Source: Neoroseomonas lacus
GTDB taxonomy: Bacteria > Pseudomonadota > Alphaproteobacteria > Acetobacterales > Acetobacteraceae
Assembly: GCF_014644535.1 (NCBI RefSeq)
Contig: NZ_BMKW01000003.1
Coordinates: forward strand, 310,001 to 374,000
Direction: 5' to 3'
DNA: 64,000 bases
The notes under the pieces are model-generated. The model saw only the letters and a list, made by a program, of their open reading frames with translations. It was not told the origin of the DNA and made no database searches. The position numbers and the translations under genes were made by a program. This document shows positions 42,574 through 50,331 of the stretch, piece by piece; position 1 is the stretch's first letter, and the number at the start of each line of letters is the position of its first letter.

Positions 42574-43356
42574 TTACTCCGCCGCGAGGAATCGCGTGAA
42601 GTCCGGCTTGCGTTTCTCCTGGAAGGCGGCCACCGCCTCGGCCGCTTCCGGCCCGCGCAGCAACGCGCCGAAGCGGGCGAATTCCTCCGTCATATGCGCC
42701 GAAAGCTGCGCCTCGCCCGCCTGGCGCAACAGGCGCTTGGTCGTCGCCATCGCCCCCGGCGGCTTGGCGGCGAGCTTGCGCGCGACCGCCTCGGCGGTGG
42801 CCAGCAACTCGCCATTCGGCACCACCGCATTGACGATGCCCGCGCGAAGCGCCGTCGCCGGCGTGAAGGCCTCGGCCATCATCAGCAACTCATTGGCCAG
42901 CAGCTGCCCGCCCCGCTGCGGGATCAGCAGTGACGACCCACCTTCCGGGCACAGGCCGAGATCGACGAAGGGCATGCGGAACACCGCATTCTCCGCCGCA
43001 TAGACGAAGTCGCAATGCAGCAGCAGCGTGGTGCCGATGCCCACCGCATACCCGGCCACCGCCGCGACCACCGGCTTGGGGCATTCGCGCAGCGCCGCGA
43101 GGAAACCGCGCGCAGGCGAAGGAACCTCGGCAGGCTGCCCGCCGCGCGACTTGAAATCCCCGACATCATTGCCCGAGGTGAAACAGGCATCGCCGCCGGT
43201 GATCAGCACCGCGCGCACGGCCGGTGTCAGCGTCGCGTCCTGCAGCGCCGCGCCCATCGCGTCATACATCGCCCCGGTCAGCGCATTCTTCTTCTCGGGC
43301 CGGTTGATGCGGATGGTGCGCAGCCCGGCATCGTCGGTGACGACAATCTCGCTCAT
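42574..43356 (-). CDS. Enoyl-CoA hydratase/isomerase family protein (Eci2-like)
   Basis: A 260-residue crotonase. TIRINRPEKKNALTGAMYDA opens the fold. The oxyanion segments are TGGDACFTSGNDVGDF and AVGIGTTLLLHCDFVYAAE, and LGLCPEGGSSLLIPQ matches the PEG.SS motif of delta3,delta2-enoyl-CoA isomerases (Eci2/PECI), with the catalytic Glu in PEGGSS. So an isomerase role in unsaturated acyl-CoA breakdown is more likely than hydration. It lies 19 bases after the amidase gene and is probably co-transcribed with it. Confidence 0.87.
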   Translation of the reverse strand: MSEIVVTDDAGLRTIRINRPEKKNALTGAMYDAMGAALQDATLTPAVRAVLITGGDACFTSGNDVGDFKSRGGQPAEVPSPARGFLAALRECPKPVVAAVAGYAVGIGTTLLLHCDFVYAAENAVFRMPFVDLGLCPEGGSSLLIPQRGGQLLANELLMMAEAFTPATALRAGIVNAVVPNGELLATAEAVARKLAAKPPGAMATTKRLLRQAGEAQLSAHMTEEFARFGALLRGPEAAEAVAAFQEKRKPDFTRFLAAE

Positions 43357-43375
43357 GGTTTCCTCCGTCAGGTCT

Positions 43376-44785
43376 TCACAGCATGATCGGCGGAACGGCG
43401 TCGGCGATCCAGCGCGCAATCGCGGTAGCCCGTTCATCCTGATGAGGCTGGGTGGTGATGGCGATGCCGAGCGGCATGCCGCCCACCGCCATGCGCGGCA
43501 CCGTCACCACCGGGCAGCCCAGGCCGGAACTCGCCGTGTTCATGATGGGATTGCCCGTGGTGTGCAGGATGCGGTTGGTCGACCCGCCGGTATCCCCCGG
43601 CAAGGGCGCCGGCCCGCAGGCGGGGAGCCCGATGAAGCCATCGACCTCGCCGGCCAGCGCGGCCTGTGCGCGCCGCATCTCCTCGCGCTGCAACAGCCGC
43701 ATCCGATACTGCGGCAGCGTGACCGAACAGCCGAGTTCGAACCGCGCCTTCAAACTCTCCGACAGCGCATCGGGGTTCTTCGCCATCATGTTCGCCACCG
43801 ACCAGGCGCTCTCATAGGCGCAGACATCCGTCGCCAGCCCCATTGCCCCCATTACCCGCTGCTCCAGCGCCTCTAGCAGCGGATGGTCACCGCGCCGGAT
43901 GATCGCGACACCCTGTTCGCGCAACGCCTCCAGCGCCTTCTCGAAGGCCGCCACCGCGCCAGGCTCGGCCAGCGGCCACCCCTCCGTCTCCAACACCGCG
44001 AGCCGCCGCGGCTTGAAGGCCGGCGGAGGCGTCTCCCCCGTAAAATACAGCCCCGGCGCGCCTGGATCGCCACCGACCCGCTTGGCGATCTCCACCGCCA
44101 CCGCCCACATATCCTCCGCGCAACCGGCATGGATGCCGACGGTGGACTGGCTGAATCCCTGCCGCTCGCCCCGGTTCAGCGCGCCCTGGGTCGGCTTCAG
44201 CGCCCAATTCGCATTGAACGAGGCCGGCCGGATCACGCTGCCCAACACCTGCGTGCCGATCGCCACCGGCAGCATTCGCGCGCTGATCACCGCCCCCGAG
44301 CCGGAGGACGACCCACCCGGCGTGCGCCGCAGGTCGAACGGATGGCGCGTCGGTCCCGGATGCGACATGCCGAGTTCCGTCGTCACCGTCTTGCCGACAA
44401 TCACCGCCCCCGCCGCGCGCAGCGCCTGCACCAACGCGGAATCCCGCCCCGGCCGGTTCCCCTTGTAGAAGGCGCTGCCCATCTCGGTCGGCATGTCGCG
44501 CGTCTCGATCAGGTCCTTGATGCCGACAGGCATCCCATCGATCGGCGAAAGCGGCACGCCGACCCGGTGGCGCGCGGTGGATGCATCGGCCGCCTCCCGC
44601 GCGCCCGCCTCGTTCAAGTGCGCGAAGGCCATCACCTGCGGCTCGACGTCCGCGATCGTCGCGAGGCAGCGTTCGAGATAGGCGCGCGGCGTATCGTCAC
44701 CGGTGAGGAAGGCCGGCACCGCATCATGGAAGGTCAGCGGGCGGAAGCTCTCGGGCGAATAGGATTGCGGGGCGGGCAGGGCCAT
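43376..44785 (-). CDS. Amidase signature family protein
   Basis: A 469-residue amidase. The Ser-cisSer-Lys core is visible: Lys in AVIVGKTVTTELGM, the GGSSSGSGAVISA glycine/serine stretch, and GTQVLGSVIRPASFNANWAL in place of the usual GTDTGGSIR. The altered GTQVLGSV still keeps the nucleophile Ser. It hydrolyses a carboxamide; the substrate is unknown. Paired with the crotonase gene downstream, it could turn an amide into an acid for CoA-dependent degradation. The ATG at 44785 was chosen for its family-like N-terminus (ALPAPQSYSPESF). Confidence 0.86.
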   Translation of the reverse strand: MALPAPQSYSPESFRPLTFHDAVPAFLTGDDTPRAYLERCLATIADVEPQVMAFAHLNEAGAREAADASTARHRVGVPLSPIDGMPVGIKDLIETRDMPTEMGSAFYKGNRPGRDSALVQALRAAGAVIVGKTVTTELGMSHPGPTRHPFDLRRTPGGSSSGSGAVISARMLPVAIGTQVLGSVIRPASFNANWALKPTQGALNRGERQGFSQSTVGIHAGCAEDMWAVAVEIAKRVGGDPGAPGLYFTGETPPPAFKPRRLAVLETEGWPLAEPGAVAAFEKALEALREQGVAIIRRGDHPLLEALEQRVMGAMGLATDVCAYESAWSVANMMAKNPDALSESLKARFELGCSVTLPQYRMRLLQREEMRRAQAALAGEVDGFIGLPACGPAPLPGDTGGSTNRILHTTGNPIMNTASSGLGCPVVTVPRMAVGGMPLGIAITTQPHQDERATAIARWIADAVPPIML

Positions 44786-44895
44786 GCGGTGTCTCCTCGA
44801 CTGCGGCGATGCTCGCCCGCGTGCGACGCATGGGCAAGGCTGACAGCCGCACCCGCTTCCGCAACAATGCCCGCAAGCAAACACCGGAGGATCCC

Positions 44896-45645
44896 ATGGC
44901 TCGACCCGTGATGATGGTGACAGGCGGCACGCGCGGCATCGGCGCGGCCACCGCATTGATGGCCGCGCAACGCGGCTACGACCTGCTGCTGACCTACCGC
45001 TCCGCCACCGACCGCGCCGAGGCCACCGCCCGCGCCTGCGAGGCCGCCGGCGCCCGCGTCATCCTGCTGCAGGGCGACGCGGGGGAGGAGAGCGACATCC
45101 TCGCCGCCTTCAACCGTGCCGACGAGGTGTTCGGCCATCTCGACGTGCTGGTGAACAATGCCGGCATCACCGGCCCGAAGCGCCTGCTTGCCGAAACGAC
45201 GCTGGAAGACTGGTCCTCGGTCTTCACCCCCAACGTCATCGGCCTCGCCCTGCATTGCCGCGAGGCGGTGCGGCGCATGTCGACGAAGCGTGGCGGCAAG
45301 GGCGGCATCATCGTCAACGTCTCCTCCCGCGCCTCGGAGATCGGCTCGGGCGGCGAATGGATCCACTACGCCGCCAGCAAGGGCGCGGTGGATACGCTGA
45401 CCATCGGCCTGGCGCGTGAGGTGGCCGCCGAAGGCGTCCGCGTCAACGCCGTCAATCCCGGCCTGATCGAGACCGAGATCCACGCCGCCTCCGGCCAGCC
45501 TGACCGTCTGGCCCGGCTGTCGCCAGGGGTGCCGCTCGGCCGCGCCGGCCGGGCGGAGGAGGTCGCTGAAGCGATTCATTTCCTCGCCTCCGCGGCCTCG
45601 TCATACATCACCGGAGCGTGCCTGCCGGTGGGCGGCGGGCGCTAG
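44896..45645 (+). CDS. Short-chain dehydrogenase/reductase (SDR)
   Basis: A 249-residue classical SDR. The cofactor motif is VTGGTRGIGAATA, NNAGIT follows at ~residue 90, and the catalytic elements are the Ser in VNVSSRASEIGSG and YAASKGAVD. NPGLIETEIHAA closes the active site, and the C-terminal SYITGACLPVGGGR is typical. It is probably NADP-dependent (arginine in TYRSATDR). The ATG at 44896 has CGGAGGA upstream. It is divergent from the amidase gene. Confidence 0.92.
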   Translation: MARPVMMVTGGTRGIGAATALMAAQRGYDLLLTYRSATDRAEATARACEAAGARVILLQGDAGEESDILAAFNRADEVFGHLDVLVNNAGITGPKRLLAETTLEDWSSVFTPNVIGLALHCREAVRRMSTKRGGKGGIIVNVSSRASEIGSGGEWIHYAASKGAVDTLTIGLAREVAAEGVRVNAVNPGLIETEIHAASGQPDRLARLSPGVPLGRAGRAEEVAEAIHFLASAASSYITGACLPVGGGR

Positions 45646-45647
45646 AC

Positions 45648-45747
45648 CGGCTTCTGTTCGCCCCAGGCTCACGGAATCCGGTCCAGGTTAGTGTTTCAGC
45701 GAGCATCGTCACCCGGTCAGGTGATTCCGCCTGACCGGGAGATGCTC
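45648..45747 (+). repeat. Palindromic intergenic repeat, copy B
   Basis: It starts two bases after the SDR stop with CGGCTTCTGTTCGC and contains GCGAGCATC (45699-45707), then the hairpin CCCGGTCAGG (45712-45721) with CCTGACCGGG (45730-45739), then GATGCTC, which can re-pair with GAGCATC. It is the counterpart of copy A at 40853-40950. It lies just upstream of the JAB/DUF4329-like gene and may form part of that gene's leader. Confidence 0.65.
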
Positions 45748-45767
45748 CAACCGGGCGAGGTCCTGCC

Positions 45768-46331
45768 GTGTCCGATGCCGATGCCGAATTCCACCAGCCG
45801 AAGGCGACCACCAAGGAGGGTGCGCGCGTCGAAGCGGCGGCGATCTTCCTGCTGCGGCACATCATCGCCTGGTCGGTGAAGGAGCAGAAGGAATATGGCG
45901 GCGTCATCTACCTCGACACCGCCTCGGGCGAGATCCGCGCCAACGGCCCACTCAGCGCCACCACATCGGCGAACACCGTCTATGTCGGGCAGAATGAGGT
46001 CAATCTCGGCCTGCCCGCGACGCAGAGGCCGCTCGCCTGGTACCACACCCATCCGCTCACCGAGATGAACGGCTGGCACTTCGAATGGGACAAGTTCGAA
46101 GGTGGCGACTACCGCCTCTCAACCACGCGCCGCATCCCCGGCTATGTCTGCACGATGGATGGTTGGATCTGGCGCTTCGACCCGTCGCCCGAACCACAGG
46201 CCGACCCCGAGACCGGGCACATCGACGATGACGGTCCGGGCAGTTGGGGCAAGATCCTCAACGTGCCAAGGGCGCCCGTCGATTCCGCGCACGCCCGCGA
46301 ATACAAGCAGCCCGCCGGACTGCACTGGTAA
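45768..46331 (+). CDS. JAB/DUF4329-like putative isopeptidase domain protein
   Basis: A 187-residue stand-alone protein. The pattern KEYGGVIYLD (Glu42), WYHTHPLTEMNG (H93, H95), FEWDKFEGGD (D108) and YRLSTTRRIPGYVC...IWRFDP follows the DUF4329/JAB layout: E, HxHP, then an acidic residue, then the YL.TP.G...Y.P tail. DUF4329 is known mostly from the C-terminal toxin tips of RHS-type proteins. The usual Ser before the last Asp is not obvious, so activity is uncertain. The start is GTG at 45768 with GAGG upstream. No immunity gene is recognised. Confidence 0.55.
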   Translation: MSDADAEFHQPKATTKEGARVEAAAIFLLRHIIAWSVKEQKEYGGVIYLDTASGEIRANGPLSATTSANTVYVGQNEVNLGLPATQRPLAWYHTHPLTEMNGWHFEWDKFEGGDYRLSTTRRIPGYVCTMDGWIWRFDPSPEPQADPETGHIDDDGPGSWGKILNVPRAPVDSAHAREYKQPAGLHW

Positions 46332-46342
46332 GGCTGGTCCCG

Positions 46343-46435
46343 CCCGAGCGGCATCGCCCAGGCGGTTGACGACGCCTGCGCGGACGAGATCCCGGAGCGG
46401 CCTGCGCGAGCACAGTCGAACGCCAACCGCTCGGG
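46343..46435. repeat. Nested inverted repeats between convergent genes
   Basis: Outer arms CCCGAGCGG (46343-46351) and CCGCTCGGG (46427-46435) are perfect complements enclosing a CAGGCG/CGCCTG hairpin (46359-46378) and two direct copies of GCCTGCGCG. The region separates the DUF4329-like gene from the convergent aminotransferase gene. It may be a structured terminator or a remnant of another dispersed repeat. Confidence 0.4.
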
Positions 46436-46440
46436 TCGTC

Positions 46441-47778
46441 TCAGGCCGGGCTCAGCACCGGCTTGCGCGCCGCGCAGAATTCCTCGACCGCCGCGACGAA
46501 GCGCGCGCAATCCGCATCGGTGACCGGCAGCATCAGCGCCACCATGCCACGTCGCGCGAGGTACATCCCGGCCGCGAGCATGTCGAAGAAGAACAGCTCG
46601 CGCATCTGCTCCTCCGCCGCGCTCGACTTGTAGGGCGCGGTGATCGGGCCGGGCCGGAAATGCGGGTTCATCATCGAGCCGATGCCGGTGAAATGCATCG
46701 TCACACCATGCTTCGCGCAGACCGCGTTGCACGCCTCGCGCAGCGCCTCGCCACGGGCGAACAGCGCCTCAGCGGCCGCCTCGTCGAAGATCTCGCCCAT
46801 CGCGACGCAACCCGCGGCCATCGACAGCACATTGTTGTTGAAGGTGCCGGCATGTGGCATCGCGCCCGGCTTGTGCCCGTCGAACACCGCCATCACCTCG
46901 CGCCGCCCGCCAAAGGCGCCGAAGGACATGCCACCCGCCATGTACTTCCCGAAGGTCGTCATGTCCGGCGTGATGCCCAGCCGCTGCTGCAAGCCGCCGA
47001 AGCCGTGCCGGCTGGTCATCACCTCGTCGAAGATCAGCAGCGCGCCGGTCTCCTTCGTCACGTCCCGCAACGCCTGCAGGAATTCGCGCGTCGCCGGGAT
47101 GCAGCCGCCCGACCCTTGCATCGGCTCGACGATGACGGCGGCGAGCTTGTCGCCCGCCTCGCGCACCGCCGCGACCGCACCGGCCACGTCATTGTAATCG
47201 GCGAAACGCAGCGGGATCGGCAAATTCACCGGCGAGATCGGCACGCCGACCGGGAAGGTGAAAACACCCCCATGATACCCACCACGAAAGGCGAGCACCT
47301 CGGTCCGCCCGGTGAAGCCGCGCGCCCCGGCCAGCGCCATGATGTTCGCCTCGGTGCCCGAATTGGTGAAGCGTAGCTGGTCCACCGAGGGAAACCGCGC
47401 ACACAGCAGGGCGGCGAATTTGCCCTCATTCTCGCCCACCGCGGCGAGGTTCACGCCACGGTCCATGGCCGCCTTCACCGCATCGAGGATGCGCGTCTCG
47501 GAATGGCCGAACAGCCCGGCGGTGTATTCGCCGCACAAATCGAGATAGTCGCGTCCATCGGCATCCCACACGCGGGCACCCTCGCCACGCACCATGGCGG
47601 TGGGGAAGGGGGTGTAGAACAGCACGGTGCGGGTATTGCCGCCGGGCATCACCTCGCGCGCCTTGGCGTGGATCGCGGCGCTGGTCGGGCGGGCGGTGGC
47701 ATAGGCTTCGCGCGCCTCGATCAACGCGGCTTCCAGGTCGCTGTTGCGCGGGTCACGCGGGGCGTCGAGCGGGCTCAT
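46441..47778 (-). CDS. Class-III aminotransferase (glutamate-1-semialdehyde 2,1-aminomutase-like)
   Basis: A 445-residue PLP enzyme. It has the GSA-aminotransferase-like GGNTRTVLFYTPFPTAM, FTNSGTEANIMALAGARGFT (phosphate/substrate region), LLIFDEVMTSRHGFGG (Asp that binds the pyridine N), and TTFGKYMAGGMSFGAFGGR with the Schiff-base Lys in FGKYMAGG. It is probably not the housekeeping HemL: an extra ~20 N-terminal residues and a lone context point to a catabolic aminotransferase or aminomutase. The ATG lies at 47778, with GGAGAT upstream. Confidence 0.86.
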   Translation of the reverse strand: MSPLDAPRDPRNSDLEAALIEAREAYATARPTSAAIHAKAREVMPGGNTRTVLFYTPFPTAMVRGEGARVWDADGRDYLDLCGEYTAGLFGHSETRILDAVKAAMDRGVNLAAVGENEGKFAALLCARFPSVDQLRFTNSGTEANIMALAGARGFTGRTEVLAFRGGYHGGVFTFPVGVPISPVNLPIPLRFADYNDVAGAVAAVREAGDKLAAVIVEPMQGSGGCIPATREFLQALRDVTKETGALLIFDEVMTSRHGFGGLQQRLGITPDMTTFGKYMAGGMSFGAFGGRREVMAVFDGHKPGAMPHAGTFNNNVLSMAAGCVAMGEIFDEAAAEALFARGEALREACNAVCAKHGVTMHFTGIGSMMNPHFRPGPITAPYKSSAAEEQMRELFFFDMLAAGMYLARRGMVALMLPVTDADCARFVAAVEEFCAARKPVLSPA

Positions 47779-47982
47779 GGGGATCTCCGGCAGGCGAGGC
47801 GGCGAGGCTCGCGCCGGCGGGCGATCAGGTCAACCTTCGTCCCGGCCCTGATGCACTCGGCGCGACGTCTCGCATCCGGCCGGGATCACCGGGTGAGCCC
47901 AGACCGTCGTCAGCCCGCGCCGCAACGATGCGCGGCACCTCGGTAAGGTTCACGGATGGGCGCGCGGGCATCCGAGGCAGGC

Positions 47983-49236
47983 TCACCCCACCGGCTGCGC
48001 CAGCGGCTTCAGCCGCGACAGCCGCAGCCCGAGCGCCAGCGCCGCCACCATGCAGGTGGCGATCAGCCCGACCACCCCCGCCCAGCCCCAGCCGCTCAGC
48101 ACCCAGCCACCGACCGTCCCGAGCACGCCCGACCCACCATAGCAGGCGAACAGATACAGCGAGGCCGCCTGCGCCTTGGCCTGCAGCGCCCGCCGCCCGA
48201 CCCAGGCATTAGCGATCGCGTGCGCCCCGAAGAAGCCGAGCGTCAGCAACGCCAACCCCGCCACCGCCCCAAACACGGAAGGCAGCAGCGACAGCCCCAG
48301 CCCGACCAGGATCACCACGATGTTCATCCAGAAGATGCGCGCCCGCCCGAGCCGGTCCGCCAGCGAGCCAATGCTGGCCGAAGCGACGATGCCCACCAGG
48401 TAGACCGAGTAGACCATCCCCGCGAGGCCCGGCGACAGGCCTATCTCCGGCGACATCAGCCGGTAGCCGATGTAATTGTACATGGTCACGAAGCCACCCA
48501 TCATCAGCACGCCGGCGATGAACAGCATGCGCAGCCCCGGCTCGCGCAGATGCGTCACGAAGCCCTGCACCAGACTGCCGAGCCGCAGCTCGCGCGGCTT
48601 GAAATGCCGCGACTGCCGCAGCGCCATCACGAACACCACGGCCGTCAGCAACCCCAGCAGCCCCATCCCGGCCAGCGCCACATGCCAGGAGACGAATTCC
48701 GTCAGCACCCCGGCGCCGACCCGCCCAGCCATCCCGCCCAGCGCATTGCCGCTGATGTACAGCCCCGTCGCCAGCCCGATCGAGCGCGGATGCACCTCCT
48801 CCGCCAGATAGGCGATCGCCGCCGCCGGCAGCCCGGCCAGCGCCAGCCCCTGCAAGGTCCGCAGCAGCAGGAACACCTCCCAGTTCGGCGCCAGCGCCGA
48901 GACGAAGGTCAGGCCGGCCGAGGCGAAGACCGACCCCACCATCAACGGCTTGCGCCCGAAGCTCTCCGACAGCGCGGAGGCGACCAGCGTGCCGAAGGCC
49001 AGCGCGATCGAAGGCAGCGAGATCGCCAGGCTCGCCTGCGCTGCGCTGATGCCGAAATCGCGCGAGAACACCGGCAGCATCGGCTGCACGCAATACAATA
49101 GGGTGAAGGTGGCGATGCCGGCGCAAAACAGCGCGATGCTGATGCGCAGGAAATCCGGTGTGCCGCGCTCGATATACGGTGTCGCCGCGCCGGCAGGCGC
49201 GGGCAGGGTGACGGAACCGATGACGCTGCTGCTCAT
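47983..49236 (-). CDS. MFS transporter (YnfM/CynX-like)
   Basis: A 417-residue 12-helix major facilitator. After a ~35-residue cytoplasmic tail the first helix is ISIALFCAGIATFTLLYCV, and the MFS signature lies in ALSESFGRKPLMVGS. QPMLPVFSRDFGISAAQASL is characteristic of the YnfM/arabinose-efflux-type group of exporters. It is divergent from a LysR regulator whose operators lie in the shared promoter region, so substrate-induced efflux is likely. Confidence 0.9.
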   Translation of the reverse strand: MSSSVIGSVTLPAPAGAATPYIERGTPDFLRISIALFCAGIATFTLLYCVQPMLPVFSRDFGISAAQASLAISLPSIALAFGTLVASALSESFGRKPLMVGSVFASAGLTFVSALAPNWEVFLLLRTLQGLALAGLPAAAIAYLAEEVHPRSIGLATGLYISGNALGGMAGRVGAGVLTEFVSWHVALAGMGLLGLLTAVVFVMALRQSRHFKPRELRLGSLVQGFVTHLREPGLRMLFIAGVLMMGGFVTMYNYIGYRLMSPEIGLSPGLAGMVYSVYLVGIVASASIGSLADRLGRARIFWMNIVVILVGLGLSLLPSVFGAVAGLALLTLGFFGAHAIANAWVGRRALQAKAQAASLYLFACYGGSGVLGTVGGWVLSGWGWAGVVGLIATCMVAALALGLRLSRLKPLAQPVG

Positions 49237-49327
49237 GGCACGACTGATCCTCAAATAGGCTGGACGCCGTTTCCCTGGGCAGTCTTGGCGGCCGCATCGA
49301 CCGCATGCCGCAATTTAGGGCAGTAAT

Positions 49328-49342
49328 AATGACCGAGTCATT
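49328..49342. promoter_or_regulatory. Operator-like palindrome 1 in the MFS/LysR divergent region
   Basis: AATGAC-CGA-GTCATT is a perfect 6-bp dyad with a 3-base centre, 58 bases before the LysR start and 92 bases upstream of the MFS start. It lies in an unusually AT-rich stretch, which suits a promoter. Confidence 0.5.
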
Positions 49343-49361
49343 CATGTTGCAGCGCAAAATA

Positions 49362-49378
49362 ATTCGGCCAAACCGAAT
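49362..49378. promoter_or_regulatory. Operator-like palindrome 2 (LysR box) in the MFS/LysR divergent region
   Basis: ATTCGG-CCAAA-CCGAAT is a perfect dyad 21 bases before the LysR ATG. It fits the T-N11-A form of a LysR-type recognition site (the outer T and A of ATTCGG/CCGAAT) and is the likely autoregulatory site. Confidence 0.55.
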
Positions 49379-49399
49379 GATCGCGCTACACTCCCGCCC

Positions 49400-50299
49400 A
49401 TGGAGCTCCGCCTTCTCCGCGCCTTCGTCGCCGTCGCCGAAACCCTGCATTTCGCCCGCGCCGCCGAATCCCTCGGCCTCTCGCCACCCTCCCTGACCGA
49501 ACAGGTCCAGGAACTCGAACGCCGCCTCGGCGCGCGGCTGTTCATCCGCTCCAAACGCTCGGTGGCGCTCAGCGACGCCGGCAAGCTCTTCCTCGACGAA
49601 TTGCGCCCCGCCCTCGCGCAACTCGACCGCGCCGAACAGGTCGCCCGCCTGGCCGGTCGCGGCGCCCGCGGCATCATCGAAATCGGCTTCGGCGGCTCGG
49701 CCGCGCTGTCGGGTGTGCTCGCCCAGGCCGTCGCCGCCTGGCGCCGCGAACACCCCGAGGTCGAACTCCACCTCCACGAAATGGAATCCGCCCCGCAGAT
49801 CGAGGCCCTCGCCGAAGGCCGCCTCGACATCGCCTTCGTCCGCGCCCCGGTCACCACCCCGCCCGGCATCGTCACCGCCCGGCTGCGGCGTGAGCCCATC
49901 TTCATCGCCCTGCCGCCCGACCACCCGCTGATCGCGGAAGAGACCATCTCCGCCGCCGCGCTGGCCGGCGAACCCTTCATCATCCCCGACCTCGAAGCCG
50001 GCATGAGCTTCCACCACCACACGTTGGCGGTCGCCCAACGCGGCGGCTTCGCCCCGCGCCTCGCCCATCGCGGCCGGGACCTCATCGCGGTGGCGACGCT
50101 GGTCGCCCTCGGCCTCGGCGTTGCGGTGGTGCCCGAGAGCCTCTGCCGTACCCTGGCCTTGCCCGGCGTCACCTACCGCCCGCTGCGTGGCGCGCCGATC
50201 CTCGCCGACATCGTCGCCGCCTTCCGCCGCGGCGAGGCCGCCCCCGCGACGCGCGAACTGATCCGCCGCATCCGCCAATTCGCCGGCGAGGAGGGATGA
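49400..50299 (+). CDS. LysR family transcriptional regulator
   Basis: A 299-residue LTTR. The N-terminal winged helix-turn-helix runs MELRLLRAFVAVAETLHFAR, then LSPPSLTEQVQELERRLGAR, which is the recognition helix and linker. The effector-binding domain begins near residue 90 (GIIEIGFGGSAAL) and resembles the BenM/CatM-type fold. It most likely controls the divergent MFS gene through the two palindromes between them. Its stop overlaps an in-frame ATG that could be an upstream start of the GST gene. Confidence 0.92.
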   Translation: MELRLLRAFVAVAETLHFARAAESLGLSPPSLTEQVQELERRLGARLFIRSKRSVALSDAGKLFLDELRPALAQLDRAEQVARLAGRGARGIIEIGFGGSAALSGVLAQAVAAWRREHPEVELHLHEMESAPQIEALAEGRLDIAFVRAPVTTPPGIVTARLRREPIFIALPPDHPLIAEETISAAALAGEPFIIPDLEAGMSFHHHTLAVAQRGGFAPRLAHRGRDLIAVATLVALGLGVAVVPESLCRTLALPGVTYRPLRGAPILADIVAAFRRGEAAPATRELIRRIRQFAGEEG

Positions 50300-50331
50300 C
50301 GCCACCGCCGAACCGGCGCTACCGTCGCGCC

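Noticed and set aside
46102..47376. A 424-codon plus-strand open frame opposite the class-III aminotransferase gene
   Set aside because: Arg/His/Gly-rich antisense translation with no motif; the aminotransferase Lys and Asp sites are clear on the minus strand.
46441..47778. Naming the class-III aminotransferase hemL
   Set aside because: The glutamate-1-semialdehyde aminomutase resemblance is clear, but alphaproteobacteria normally make 5-aminolevulinate with HemA synthase and the context is catabolic, so a housekeeping name is not justified.
47840..47885. TCCCGGCC/GGCCGGGA inverted repeat upstream of the aminotransferase gene
   Set aside because: Eight-base GC arms 30 bases apart are expected by chance at this base composition, and nothing links the site to a regulator.
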